Shown: in pieces, positions 1 through 5,782 of the stretch
Layout: every line of letters starts with the position of its first letter
Position numbering within the stretch: position 1 is the stretch's first letter
Source of the DNA: a bacterium
GTDB lineage: Bacteria > Bacteroidota > Bacteroidia > Bacteroidales > Muribaculaceae
Direction of reading: 5' to 3'
Assembly: GCA_004559845.1 (NCBI GenBank)
Contig: SFWW01000040.1
Location: 1-10,890, forward strand
DNA: 10,890 nt
The notes under the pieces: model-generated
The model's input: the letters and a program-made list of their open reading frames with translations, nothing else
Database searches by the model: none
Told to the model about the DNA's origin: nothing
Program-made: the position numbers and the translations under genes

Positions 1-1
1 C

Positions 2-133
2 GAAAGCTGCGACATCGTCGGCATCAACCCATTGGAATGGCTTACCCATGTGCTCAACAACCTGCACGACGACACCCCGCCCGAGCAAATCAAACAACTG
101 CTACCATACTACTACAAAAAATCTCACGAATAA
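2..133 (+). CDS. IS66-family transposase, C-terminal fragment (5' end outside window)
   Basis: Only the last 43 codons are visible, in frame 2. They match the IS66 transposase C-terminal domain that follows the DDE catalytic core: a conserved INPLEWLTHVL segment (the family pattern is roughly G-hydrophobic-NP-x-[ED]-[WY]-L-x-x-VL), a spacer, and an LLPYYYKK ending where relatives have LLP followed by aromatic and basic residues. The protein would act in cut-and-paste transposition of the element. No catalytic residue lies in this fragment, so activity cannot be judged. The frame is open to the window edge and ends at TAA 131-133, so there is no sign of decay. The family call rests on a short tail and is good rather than certain. 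Confidence 0.72.
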   Translation, partial: ESCDIVGINPLEWLTHVLNNLHDDTPPEQIKQLLPYYYKKSHE

Positions 134-150
134 CCCTCGTGAGATTTTTT
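116..150 (+). terminator. Perfect 14-bp hairpin overlapping the transposase stop codon
   Basis: Arms AAAAAATCTCACGA (116-129) and TCGTGAGATTTTTT (137-150) are perfectly complementary around a 7-nt loop that contains the TAA stop codon. The run of six T at the 3' edge gives a canonical intrinsic terminator on the plus strand. The A-run at the start makes it potentially bidirectional, so it could also block read-in from the right. The left arm encodes the last residues of the transposase. Confidence 0.85.
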
Positions 151-228
151 CATCCCCAGCCGGACGGCCTGTTTCGGATGGTTACAATTCGCTGAATGGT
201 TACCGATGCAAATATAATAAAAAAATTG

Positions 229-342
229 TTATAAGTGGCGGAAAGTGGTGGAAAATGTATGGTTTCCGCCGGTTATAGCGCAAAAAAGAGGCTATAACCA
301 GCGGAAACAGGTACTGTTTTGGTGATTTCCGCTGATTATAGC
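229..342. repeat. Four-copy alternating inverted repeat, consensus TTTCCGCYGGTTATAGC
   Basis: Copies lie at 229-244 (minus, degenerate, about 13/16), 263-279 (plus), 291-307 (minus) and 326-342 (plus). The middle pair forms a 17-bp stem with one mismatch around an 11-nt A-rich loop (280-290); the fourth copy differs from the third at one base. Centre-to-centre distances are about 35, 28 and 35 bp. A tandem GTGGYGGAAA pair (235-254) overlaps the first copy. There is no ORF of note. The stem could end transcription of the minus-strand gene, but no T-tract follows on either strand. Other possibilities are a REP-like palindrome, a protein-binding array, or a remnant of a small mobile element. Confidence 0.7.
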
Positions 343-370
343 CAATATTTTCTGCCGGCAAGGTTCTTCA

Positions 371-388
371 CTTACCGATAACGGTAAG
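371..388 (-). terminator. 7-bp stem, 4-nt loop hairpin just past the stop of the dockerin/FGE gene
   Basis: CTTACCG (371-377) and CGGTAAG (382-388) pair perfectly around a 4-nt loop. On the minus strand the stem starts 3 bp after the stop codon of the gene ending at 392. No T-tract follows, so an intrinsic terminator is only one reading. A short stem with a 4-nt loop right behind an FGE-like variable end is also the geometry reported for the DNA hairpins of diversity-generating retroelements. The loop is TTAT on the coding strand and does not match the GRNA loop described for phage examples. Function is undetermined. Confidence 0.45.
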
Positions 389-391
389 GGT

Positions 392-3208
392 TTAGAGTGC
401 GAGGCGCATGCCGCGGTTGTTGGCGCGCGCGGCGGGACCGAATTTCAAGCGCATCGACACACGGTTCCATCGCGCATTGGTGGAACCACCGCCGCCGCGG
501 CACACGCGAGTGGTACCGCTATCAGCGCCGGTGGGATTGGTTTGAGCATTGCTGCTATAAGCGCCGTACCAATCGTTGCACCATTCCACCACATTTCCGC
601 TCATATCGAAGATGCCCAGTTCGTTGGCAGCCTTAGTGGCTACTGAGCGCGTGGCACCGCAATTGGAGTAATACCATGCCACATCGTCGATGGTGTTGCT
701 GCCGCTATACTTGTAGCCTTGGCTCTTGTTGCCACCACGAGCAGCATACTCCCATTCGGCTTCGGTGGGCAAACGGAAAGATTTGCCGGTGAGCGCGTTC
801 AATTTGGTGATAAATTCTTGGCAATCATCCCACGAGACTTGTTCCACCGGCAGGTTGTTGCCGGAATAGTAGCTCGGGTTAGAGCCCATCACCGCCTTCC
901 ATAGTTCTTGTGTAACCTCCGTTTTACCGATGCAGAAACTTGACAACTTCACTTGGTGTACAGGCGATTCATCGGTGTAGGCGTCGGAGCCTTGCTCCTC
1001 GGTGGCGCCCATCGAGAAAGAGCCCCCTTCCACAACAATCATATCAAAACTCACGCCATTCACCTTGAAGGTTTGATTAGAGACCTCGTTGCCGCCACTA
1101 CCACCATTGATGATAAGATTCACGAGCGCGGTAACGTCGGACACATTCACTTCGCCGTCGGCGTTGATATCCGACATCGCGCCTTGTGCCCCCGACCCAA
1201 CGATTTGATTCACCAAGGCAGTGACGTCGGACACATTCGTCGTGCCGTCGCCATTCACATCGCCGGTGTTTTTAATCACCGTCCAGGTCAAAACGATATC
1301 GTTGGCTGTAGTATAGTTTTGTCCCATAGGCATATCATTGAGTCGTGCACCTATCCACCCTGCCGGGATGGTGAGCACATAGCTGCCGAGGGTGGTTTGC
1401 GGTTCGTTCGGCTTCACTGTCAGCACATTGCCGGAAGTGGAAGTGGTGAAAGGAATCACGTCGGCGCCACGCTTCAGCGTGTACTGTGTGGGAATCGTTA
1501 TCAATTCGTCGGCGTTGGGGAAAGTGATATTGATATTGGAAAGCGCAGCCACATTGCCTTGGGCAGGACTCACCGTGTATTCCAATAAGGCATTTTGGTC
1601 GATAATCACCTTCTTGAATTGGATAGGTTCGCGCAGATAGAAATAATGTGTGCCATCGGAGGTGCCCACAATTGAATTTTTGTTGAGCGTCACCACATAT
1701 TCGCCCGGAGCGGAGTGCGACTGGGTGGTGCTCACATTCAGCACGCAGTAGCCATTGCTCGAGCTGTAGTAAGCGCTCAAGCCAAACGGCAGTTCTTCGC
1801 CATTGTGTGTAACGGAGATATTGCTCTTGTTGGAGATATATGGGTCAATATTCTTCAGGTGCGGGAAGTGGAGCTCGATGCCCGAAAATTGGGTGCAATA
1901 TGGTTCGGTGTTACTAATGCTGTACGACGAGAAGTCGGCGTTGCTTTCAATGGTCCATTGCATCACCAATTCCTCCGAATTGTGTTTGATTGCATTGCCC
2001 GACTCATCGTCGGTCCACGTTTCGGACAGATCGAGAGCGCCGGGAGCGAATCGGAGCACATATTTTCCGGAGGCATATTCGCCGGCATTCACCGTGAGGC
2101 GAATCACATTTGCCGCCGAAGTTTGCTCCACATGATACCACGCCGGTTCGCCATCGTGGGTAAACGTAACCAACGGCGAGGTGGGCGATGTGACCGTTAA
2201 TCCCGATATGGCAGCGAAGGCAAAATTGGTGACTGTAACATCGATATACACCAGTTGGTCGGAGGTCACCACCCCCTGTGCGGGATTGGTGGTGTAGTTC
2301 ACCACCACCGGCTTCGGCACGATTTCGTAGAACCACTTCATTGACATCAAATCTTCGTTGTATTCAAAGTCGCCATTGGCGTGGTAGCCCTTAATCGCTC
2401 TCCGCTTAATCGACAAATCGAAATAGCCCGATTGGCTTTCACCCAAATACACGAAATCCGACACGGCGATATTCACACGGTTGGATCCCTTTTCGTGGGT
2501 CACTGCAGCGGTGATAGGCATATCGTTTTGCGTAACGGTGATGGCACCGGCATCGAGGACGTCAATTTGGCTAAAATTGGTAAACTCAATGGTGATATTG
2601 CCGATTTGGTCGTAGGTCACCTTCGTGTTTTCCTCCGGTGTAATCTTGTAGGCAAAGCCCTTAATCACATTATGGTGGTGGTCCAAGGTTTCGATGCGAG
2701 TGGCGTGTGTGAGGTCGGGCTTGTGCCAGAAGATATCGGAAAAACAGCGATATCCATCCACGTAATACACACTTTGCAAACCGATTTCGTCGGGCACCTC
2801 AGAATACAAACCAATCAACCTACCGCCATACTCGATGGCATCGTCGGTAAAAGAGCTGCCATTTCGGGAAGCCGTTGCCGCGTAGGGCATTTCGTCTAAA
2901 CGAGGCACCTTGATATTGCCACCATGGAAAGTGTAAGGAGGATTGGTGAACAAAAATGGCGTCACCTCCGTACCCTTCCTATACCACACGATGTAGTAGA
3001 GATTGTTTTCGTTGAGGGCATTGCCATTGGTATCCACTTTAGGGATAGAAGTGGTGAGGGTATGCACGTAAGTGCCATCGGATTCGTTGCCATCATACCA
3101 ATCCGAGATGGTGGGCGTGGCGGGAATCACCGGCGTGCCGGCCAATGCTGTCGGGGCGGCAAAAGTCACAACCGCCAATGCAAAAATGATGCTTGCTATT
3201 CGTTGCAT
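392..3208 (-). CDS. Secreted modular protein: beta-sandwich repeats, dockerin, FGE/SUMF1-like domain
   Basis: I chose the ATG at 3208 (938 aa). It begins a clean Sec signal peptide (cleavage near PTALA/GTP, residue 23), whereas the frame's earlier ATG at 3298 would add 30 residues ahead of it and leave almost no leader after the candidate promoter. Residues 24-187 are not recognised. About four modules of 105-120 aa follow (roughly 188-297, 302-420, 429-535, 542-645), each ending in a GxYxLxxxxG strand pair and a hydrophobic W/F-x-[VI] strand, probably Ig-like beta sandwiches. Residues 649-702 are a type I dockerin: two calcium loops, DVNGDG and DINADG, each followed by NVSDVTALVN. Residues 715-938 are an FGE/SUMF1-like domain with GGSFSMGA, RLPTEAEWEYAARGG and MSGNVVEWCNDWYG. 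The paired copper-binding cysteines of true FGE are replaced (Thr, Asn) and the usual RGGSW reads RGGGG, so formylglycine synthesis is unlikely. A surface or secreted binding role is inferred. It stands alone on its strand. Confidence 0.9.
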   Translation of the reverse strand: MQRIASIIFALAVVTFAAPTALAGTPVIPATPTISDWYDGNESDGTYVHTLTTSIPKVDTNGNALNENNLYYIVWYRKGTEVTPFLFTNPPYTFHGGNIKVPRLDEMPYAATASRNGSSFTDDAIEYGGRLIGLYSEVPDEIGLQSVYYVDGYRCFSDIFWHKPDLTHATRIETLDHHHNVIKGFAYKITPEENTKVTYDQIGNITIEFTNFSQIDVLDAGAITVTQNDMPITAAVTHEKGSNRVNIAVSDFVYLGESQSGYFDLSIKRRAIKGYHANGDFEYNEDLMSMKWFYEIVPKPVVVNYTTNPAQGVVTSDQLVYIDVTVTNFAFAAISGLTVTSPTSPLVTFTHDGEPAWYHVEQTSAANVIRLTVNAGEYASGKYVLRFAPGALDLSETWTDDESGNAIKHNSEELVMQWTIESNADFSSYSISNTEPYCTQFSGIELHFPHLKNIDPYISNKSNISVTHNGEELPFGLSAYYSSSNGYCVLNVSTTQSHSAPGEYVVTLNKNSIVGTSDGTHYFYLREPIQFKKVIIDQNALLEYTVSPAQGNVAALSNINITFPNADELITIPTQYTLKRGADVIPFTTSTSGNVLTVKPNEPQTTLGSYVLTIPAGWIGARLNDMPMGQNYTTANDIVLTWTVIKNTGDVNGDGTTNVSDVTALVNQIVGSGAQGAMSDINADGEVNVSDVTALVNLIINGGSGGNEVSNQTFKVNGVSFDMIVVEGGSFSMGATEEQGSDAYTDESPVHQVKLSSFCIGKTEVTQELWKAVMGSNPSYYSGNNLPVEQVSWDDCQEFITKLNALTGKSFRLPTEAEWEYAARGGNKSQGYKYSGSNTIDDVAWYYSNCGATRSVATKAANELGIFDMSGNVVEWCNDWYGAYSSNAQTNPTGADSGTTRVCRGGGGSTNARWNRVSMRLKFGPAARANNRGMRLAL
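395..508 (-). other. Hypervariable-looking C-terminal segment of the FGE-like domain
   Basis: This covers residues 901-938, starting RVCRGGGG and ending NNRGMRLAL. It lines up without gaps against the pattern found at FGE-like domain ends (RVxRGGSW, xxxAR, xxRVSxR, xxxxPxxRxxxxGxRLAL): framework residues R, RGG, AR, RVS, R, P, R and RLAL are kept. The positions that are usually Trp, Asn, Tyr or Ser on the lectin-fold ligand face carry other residues (Cys, Gly-Gly, Trp-Asn, Met, Leu-Lys-Phe-Gly, Ala-Ala). In diversity-generating retroelements the same framework hosts adenine-directed variation. The variable codons here do not all end in C or T, so an AAC/AAT-only template is not evident. Retroelement involvement is a hypothesis only. 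Confidence 0.35.
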
Positions 3209-3311
3209 AAAAAATAATATATAGAAAATGAAACAAAATTTGAATTCCGCTAATAGATGCGAAGCGCCGAGGTTGGGTTCACAAATGTCGCAACTCATAT
3301 TATATTTGTGG

Positions 3312-3319
3312 CAAAATTA
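3312..3319 (-). promoter_or_regulatory. Candidate -7 box (TAATTTTG) for the dockerin/FGE gene
   Basis: The minus strand reads TAATTTTG, matching the Bacteroidota -7 consensus TAnnTTTG. It would start transcription near 3305, giving a leader of about 97 nt to the ATG at 3208. No TTTG box occurs at the expected distance upstream, so the promoter may be weak or activator-dependent. Its place only 7 bp or so before the alternative ATG at 3298 argues against that longer start. Confidence 0.4.
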
Positions 3320-3358
3320 GAAAATTTCGCTCGTAAAATTAGCGTTTTTTTTAACTTG

Positions 3359-3386
3359 ATGTTACATTTTTGTCGTTTTGTAACAT
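3359..3386. promoter_or_regulatory. Perfect 8-bp inverted repeat ATGTTACA-N12-TGTAACAT, possible operator
   Basis: Arms at 3359-3366 and 3379-3386 are perfectly complementary, separated by 12 bp, about one helical turn and a half between arm centres. It lies about 40 bp upstream of the minus-strand -7 box and about 140 bp upstream of the plus-strand one, where a dimeric regulator could control the minus-strand gene. No regulator gene is visible nearby, and an 8-bp palindrome in AT-rich DNA can arise by chance. Confidence 0.35.
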
Positions 3387-3526
3387 AAAACCGTGAATTT
3401 TTTGCGATGGGGGTGAAGCTAAGCAACGCAAAGATTTGGTCGATGCACATGGTTTTTCAGAGGAATCATTGTAAGATTTTGTCCAAATTCTGCGATGAAA
3501 TGGCGTATTTTTCAAAAATTAATTGC

Positions 3527-3534
3527 TAACTTTG
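3527..3534 (+). promoter_or_regulatory. Candidate -7 box (TAACTTTG) for the metallophosphoesterase gene
   Basis: TAACTTTG fits TAnnTTTG exactly and predicts a start near 3540, leaving a leader of about 22 nt to the ATG at 3563. The expected -33 TTTG is not clear: only a T-run (3508-3512) lies upstream, at slightly short spacing. Confidence 0.55.
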
Positions 3535-3562
3535 TTAAAAAATTTTCTAATACTCATTTTCT

Positions 3563-4831
3563 ATGAGAAGCTTTTTGTGGATGATAACCCTGCTTTTAGC
3601 AGTGAGCGCAGCTCAAGCGCAACGTGTGTTTAGTGTAGAAACCTGTCCGGCTGCCGATGCTTCGCGCGCCATGAATGTGAGTTGGGCCACTCCGGAGAAT
3701 GTGAGCCAATGCGACGTGCTCTACACCGAAGCCTCCGATGTGATGTGGCGCAAGGCGCGACGCGTGGCAAATGCCGAAATGCGCTTGTGCACCACCTTCG
3801 ATAGCCTGCTGAGCAAAACGTGGCAAGGCGAGGATTTCGTAGAGCGCTGGACCTTCAATAAATGGGGCGCTACGATTGAAAAACTCAAACCCAACACCGA
3901 TTACATGTATCGCATAGTGGCAGGCGATGAGCGCACGCCCATTTACCGCTTCCGCACTGCCGGCGCCAAGCAATGGAGCGCCTGTGTGATTGCCGATTTC
4001 CACCACTACACCCCGCTCCCCGGGCGCCTAAAAGCCGCCACCGCGATGATTGACACCATTTGCAACATTGATCCGTCGGTGGATTGGGTGCTCCATTTGG
4101 GCGACGTGATTGCCTGGGGTGGCAGTTATTCGTTTTGGAAATCAATGTACGAAGAGCCCATTTTTCGCCGCTATATGTGGGCAGGGGTGAACGGCAACCA
4201 CGACGATATGAGTCGTGGCTACGCCAAACGCACCAACCACTTTTTCCGCGATGCCAACCACTATCCGCGCAATGGCTATGAAGGCGAAGAGGGCGTGTGC
4301 TACTATTTCCACTATGGCGATGCGCTGTTTGTGATGCTCAATAATGAACATATGCGCACCGACGAAGGGCTTGCCAAAGCGCAAGATTGGTTCCGACAAG
4401 TGATGGCTTCCGAGCGAAAAAAAGCGCGATATGTGATTGTGTGCGAACACTATCAATGGTTTTATGGCAATGATGGGAAAAGTTCACAAATAGCCCGCTG
4501 GAGCAACCTCTTCGACGAATATGGCGTGGACTTGGCATTAGCCGGCAACAACCATATCTACGTGCGCACCAACGCCCTCTATCAAGGCAAAGAAACCGAC
4601 GGCACCACCGGCACGGTGTATGTGCAAACCGCCTCTTCCGACAATGAACGCGGACAAGGCACCCGAGAATGGACACACAACAAAGACGTGATTAAAAAAA
4701 TATGGACGGAGGGCGAAAAAACCGTGTGCGGCATGCTCCTTGATGCCAATCCCAAACACCTCACCCTCACCCTCTACGACCGCACCGGCAAGCAAATCGA
4801 CCAAGTGAAAGTGCTCGCCAAAAAGCGATAA
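3563..4831 (+). CDS. Secreted metallophosphoesterase, purple-acid-phosphatase-like (422 aa)
   Basis: Predicted hydrolase of a phosphomonoester or diester outside the cytoplasm; the substrate is unknown. A Sec signal peptide covers residues 1-19 (cleavage AQA/QR). Residues 20-140 look like the fibronectin-III-type N-terminal domain of purple acid phosphatases, including the strand motif LKPNTDYMYRIV. The calcineurin-like catalytic domain follows, with metal-site motifs in order: D145-F-H147, G180-D181, G-N212-H213-D214, H296 in a CEHYQW segment, and G328-N-N-H331. The last motif is normally GHxH; here its first histidine is Asn329, a substitution at a metal-ligand position. The tyrosine ligand of plant and animal enzymes (GDxxY) is also absent, so metal binding may differ from classic purple acid phosphatases. 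The length is normal and the frame intact. It is probably monocistronic: own promoter, and a hairpin follows. General phosphoesterase call is firm; activity and substrate are open. Confidence 0.85.
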   Translation: MRSFLWMITLLLAVSAAQAQRVFSVETCPAADASRAMNVSWATPENVSQCDVLYTEASDVMWRKARRVANAEMRLCTTFDSLLSKTWQGEDFVERWTFNKWGATIEKLKPNTDYMYRIVAGDERTPIYRFRTAGAKQWSACVIADFHHYTPLPGRLKAATAMIDTICNIDPSVDWVLHLGDVIAWGGSYSFWKSMYEEPIFRRYMWAGVNGNHDDMSRGYAKRTNHFFRDANHYPRNGYEGEEGVCYYFHYGDALFVMLNNEHMRTDEGLAKAQDWFRQVMASERKKARYVIVCEHYQWFYGNDGKSSQIARWSNLFDEYGVDLALAGNNHIYVRTNALYQGKETDGTTGTVYVQTASSDNERGQGTREWTHNKDVIKKIWTEGEKTVCGMLLDANPKHLTLTLYDRTGKQIDQVKVLAKKR

Positions 4832-4855
4832 AAAAACTACCATGTAGTATATACA

Positions 4856-4894
4856 CATTTGCCATCAAAGCATTGGTGCTTTTGATGGCAAATG
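4856..4894. terminator. Strong 14-bp hairpin between convergent genes, probably a shared terminator
   Basis: CATTTGCCATCAAA (4856-4869) pairs perfectly with TTTGATGGCAAATG (4881-4894). The 11-nt loop can pair further (AGCA with TGCT, leaving one bulge). It lies 24 bp after the phosphoesterase stop and 37 bp from the convergent lipoprotein stop. On the plus strand it is followed by TTTTC, a short T-tract; on the minus strand no T-tract follows. Termination for the plus-strand gene is likely and for the other gene possible. Confidence 0.75.
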
Positions 4895-4931
4895 TTTTCA
4901 AAATCACAATTTTTGACGCGCACGCACCTCC

Positions 4932-5588
4932 TTATTGCACGGGGTAGTATTCAATGATGCGCCGCTCGGTGTTGCCATTGGCTTTGCGAGCAGTCCAGTT
5001 GCCGTATTCGTCGAAATCAATATAAGTGATTTGTGATGTGGTGGTGGAAGAGGGTGGCGTGTCGTAGTCCCCTTCTGCCGACCGAATGGAGGTAACATAT
5101 CCATCGGCATTGTAGATAAAGGTGCACTCACCCCACATTCCTTCGCCATCCCATCTCGACGAGGCTAATCGCATACCATCCCATTTATATTCTTCCAAAT
5201 ATTCCCATCCTTCTTGTTTCACAATTCTGCCTTTTGAATCGCGAGTGAATTTGATTTTGGGGTTCTGAGGGTCCATCTGACTAACATTCACGGTGAAAGG
5301 GTTGTAGCCATCAAGCGACACCAGCTCTCCTTGTTGATTGAATGTGACGGTGTGATACTCTTCCTTGAGCACTTGCACCGGTCCGTGCAATTCATAGTAA
5401 GCCAAGTCGTAGGTCACACGGTTGCGAATCTCCTCGCTGCGGTCTTCCTCCGCCGGAGCGGCTTCCACTACTTCCACCGCAGTGGTGTCGGCATCAGTGC
5501 TCGGTGCAGTAGCCGATTCCGTTTTCGCACACGAATACCAAGCCACCATAGCCACCACAAAAGCAGCAACAATCATTTTCTTTTTCAT
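4932..5588 (-). CDS. Lipoprotein with YD/RHS-like repeats, function unknown (218 aa)
   Basis: The ATG at 5588 is preferred; an in-frame GTG two codons upstream would only add Met-Leu. Residues 1-19 form a lipoprotein signal (basic KKK, then a hydrophobic stretch) with C20 as the lipidated cysteine. The WYSC box is atypical for enterobacteria, but SC endings are common in Bacteroidota. Residues 21-55 are a Thr/Ala/Glu-rich acidic linker. From about residue 65 the protein has tyrosine-rich strand repeats reminiscent of YD/RHS modules: FNQQGELVSLDG, FTRDSKGRIVKQEGW, FIYNADGYVTSI and FDEYGNWTARK, the last typical of Bacteroidota YD-type lipoproteins. It lacks the length and toxin domain of a true RHS protein. 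It has its own consensus promoter and converges on the phosphoesterase gene. Anchored in the outer or inner membrane; role unknown. Confidence 0.75.
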   Translation of the reverse strand: MKKKMIVAAFVVAMVAWYSCAKTESATAPSTDADTTAVEVVEAAPAEEDRSEEIRNRVTYDLAYYELHGPVQVLKEEYHTVTFNQQGELVSLDGYNPFTVNVSQMDPQNPKIKFTRDSKGRIVKQEGWEYLEEYKWDGMRLASSRWDGEGMWGECTFIYNADGYVTSIRSAEGDYDTPPSSTTTSQITYIDFDEYGNWTARKANGNTERRIIEYYPVQ

Positions 5589-5635
5589 AAGCACAAAAAT
5601 TTATAAGTTTAAAACACAAAATTCAAATCTAAAAA

Positions 5636-5666
5636 CAAAAATACAAACTTTTATATAACAAACAAA
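5636..5666 (-). promoter_or_regulatory. Bacteroidota-type promoter for the lipoprotein gene
   Basis: On the minus strand a -33 TTTG (5666-5663) is followed after 19 bp by TATTTTTG (5643-5636), an exact TAnnTTTG match. The predicted start is near 5629, giving a leader of about 41 nt to the ATG at 5588, which supports that start codon. Confidence 0.7.
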
Positions 5667-5710
5667 AAAACACCCTCAAAAGTTTAGATTTACGGGCAGG
5701 GAGTGGGAGG

Positions 5711-5742
5711 TTTGGTCAGTTGGGGAATTTTTTGTAATTTTG
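5711..5742 (+). promoter_or_regulatory. Bacteroidota-type promoter for the yfhO-led operon
   Basis: TTTG (5711-5714), a 20-bp spacer and TAATTTTG (5735-5742) match the Bacteroidota vegetative consensus on the plus strand. The start would fall near 5749, about 34 nt before the ATG at 5783. With the minus-strand promoter 45 bp away this forms a compact divergent promoter pair. No further promoter is obvious in the downstream gaps, so this one probably drives the whole run. Confidence 0.75.
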
Positions 5743-5782
5743 GAAAGGAATCTAACGAATTGATAATTATTAGTAAGATATA

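Larger units (their letters stand above)
1..203 (+). mobile_element. Right-hand end of an IS66-family insertion sequence (partial)
   Basis: The window opens inside an insertion sequence. The transposase tail reads to 133 and is followed by about 70 bp of non-coding sequence. IS66-family ends typically begin GTAA, so a right end should finish in TTAC. The octamer ATGGTTAC occurs twice here, at 178-185 and 196-203, and the outer copy is my preferred element end. If so, the adjoining 8 bp (CGATGCAA, 204-211) would be one copy of the 8-bp target duplication usual for the family. The left end, accessory orfs and other target copy lie outside the window, so the boundary is inferred. The element inserted downstream of the convergent secreted-protein gene and interrupts nothing visible. 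Confidence 0.5.
3209..3562. other. Divergent intergenic region, 354 bp, no gene
   Basis: AT-rich spacer between two divergently transcribed secreted-protein genes. It holds one candidate promoter for each direction and a perfect inverted repeat, listed separately. I see no credible small ORF, tRNA or riboswitch-like structure. The 97-nt leader of the minus-strand gene (about 3305 to 3209) has no hairpin I could recognise. Confidence 0.6.

Noticed and set aside
229..342. CRISPR array
   Set aside because: The repeats alternate in orientation, are too few and degenerate, and the spacers are unequal and short.
204..391. Template repeat of a retroelement in the intergenic region next to the variable-looking gene end
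   Set aside because: I found no stretch resembling 395-508 with extra adenines; the region holds only the inverted repeats and hairpin.
953..1588. Plus-strand open frame of 211 codons opposite the dockerin region
   Set aside because: It mirrors the minus-strand gene, is rich in His, Ile and Arg from complementing that frame, and has no promoter or recognisable domain.
3209..3298. Thirty-residue N-terminal extension of the dockerin/FGE protein from an upstream ATG at 3298
   Set aside because: The extension precedes a complete signal peptide, is Cys/Phe-rich and unlike a leader, and would begin within a few bases of the predicted transcription start.
5589..5594. GTG start two codons upstream for the lipoprotein
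   Set aside because: The ATG at 5588 gives a standard Met-Lys-Lys-Lys signal start at a normal distance from the promoter; the GTG adds nothing.
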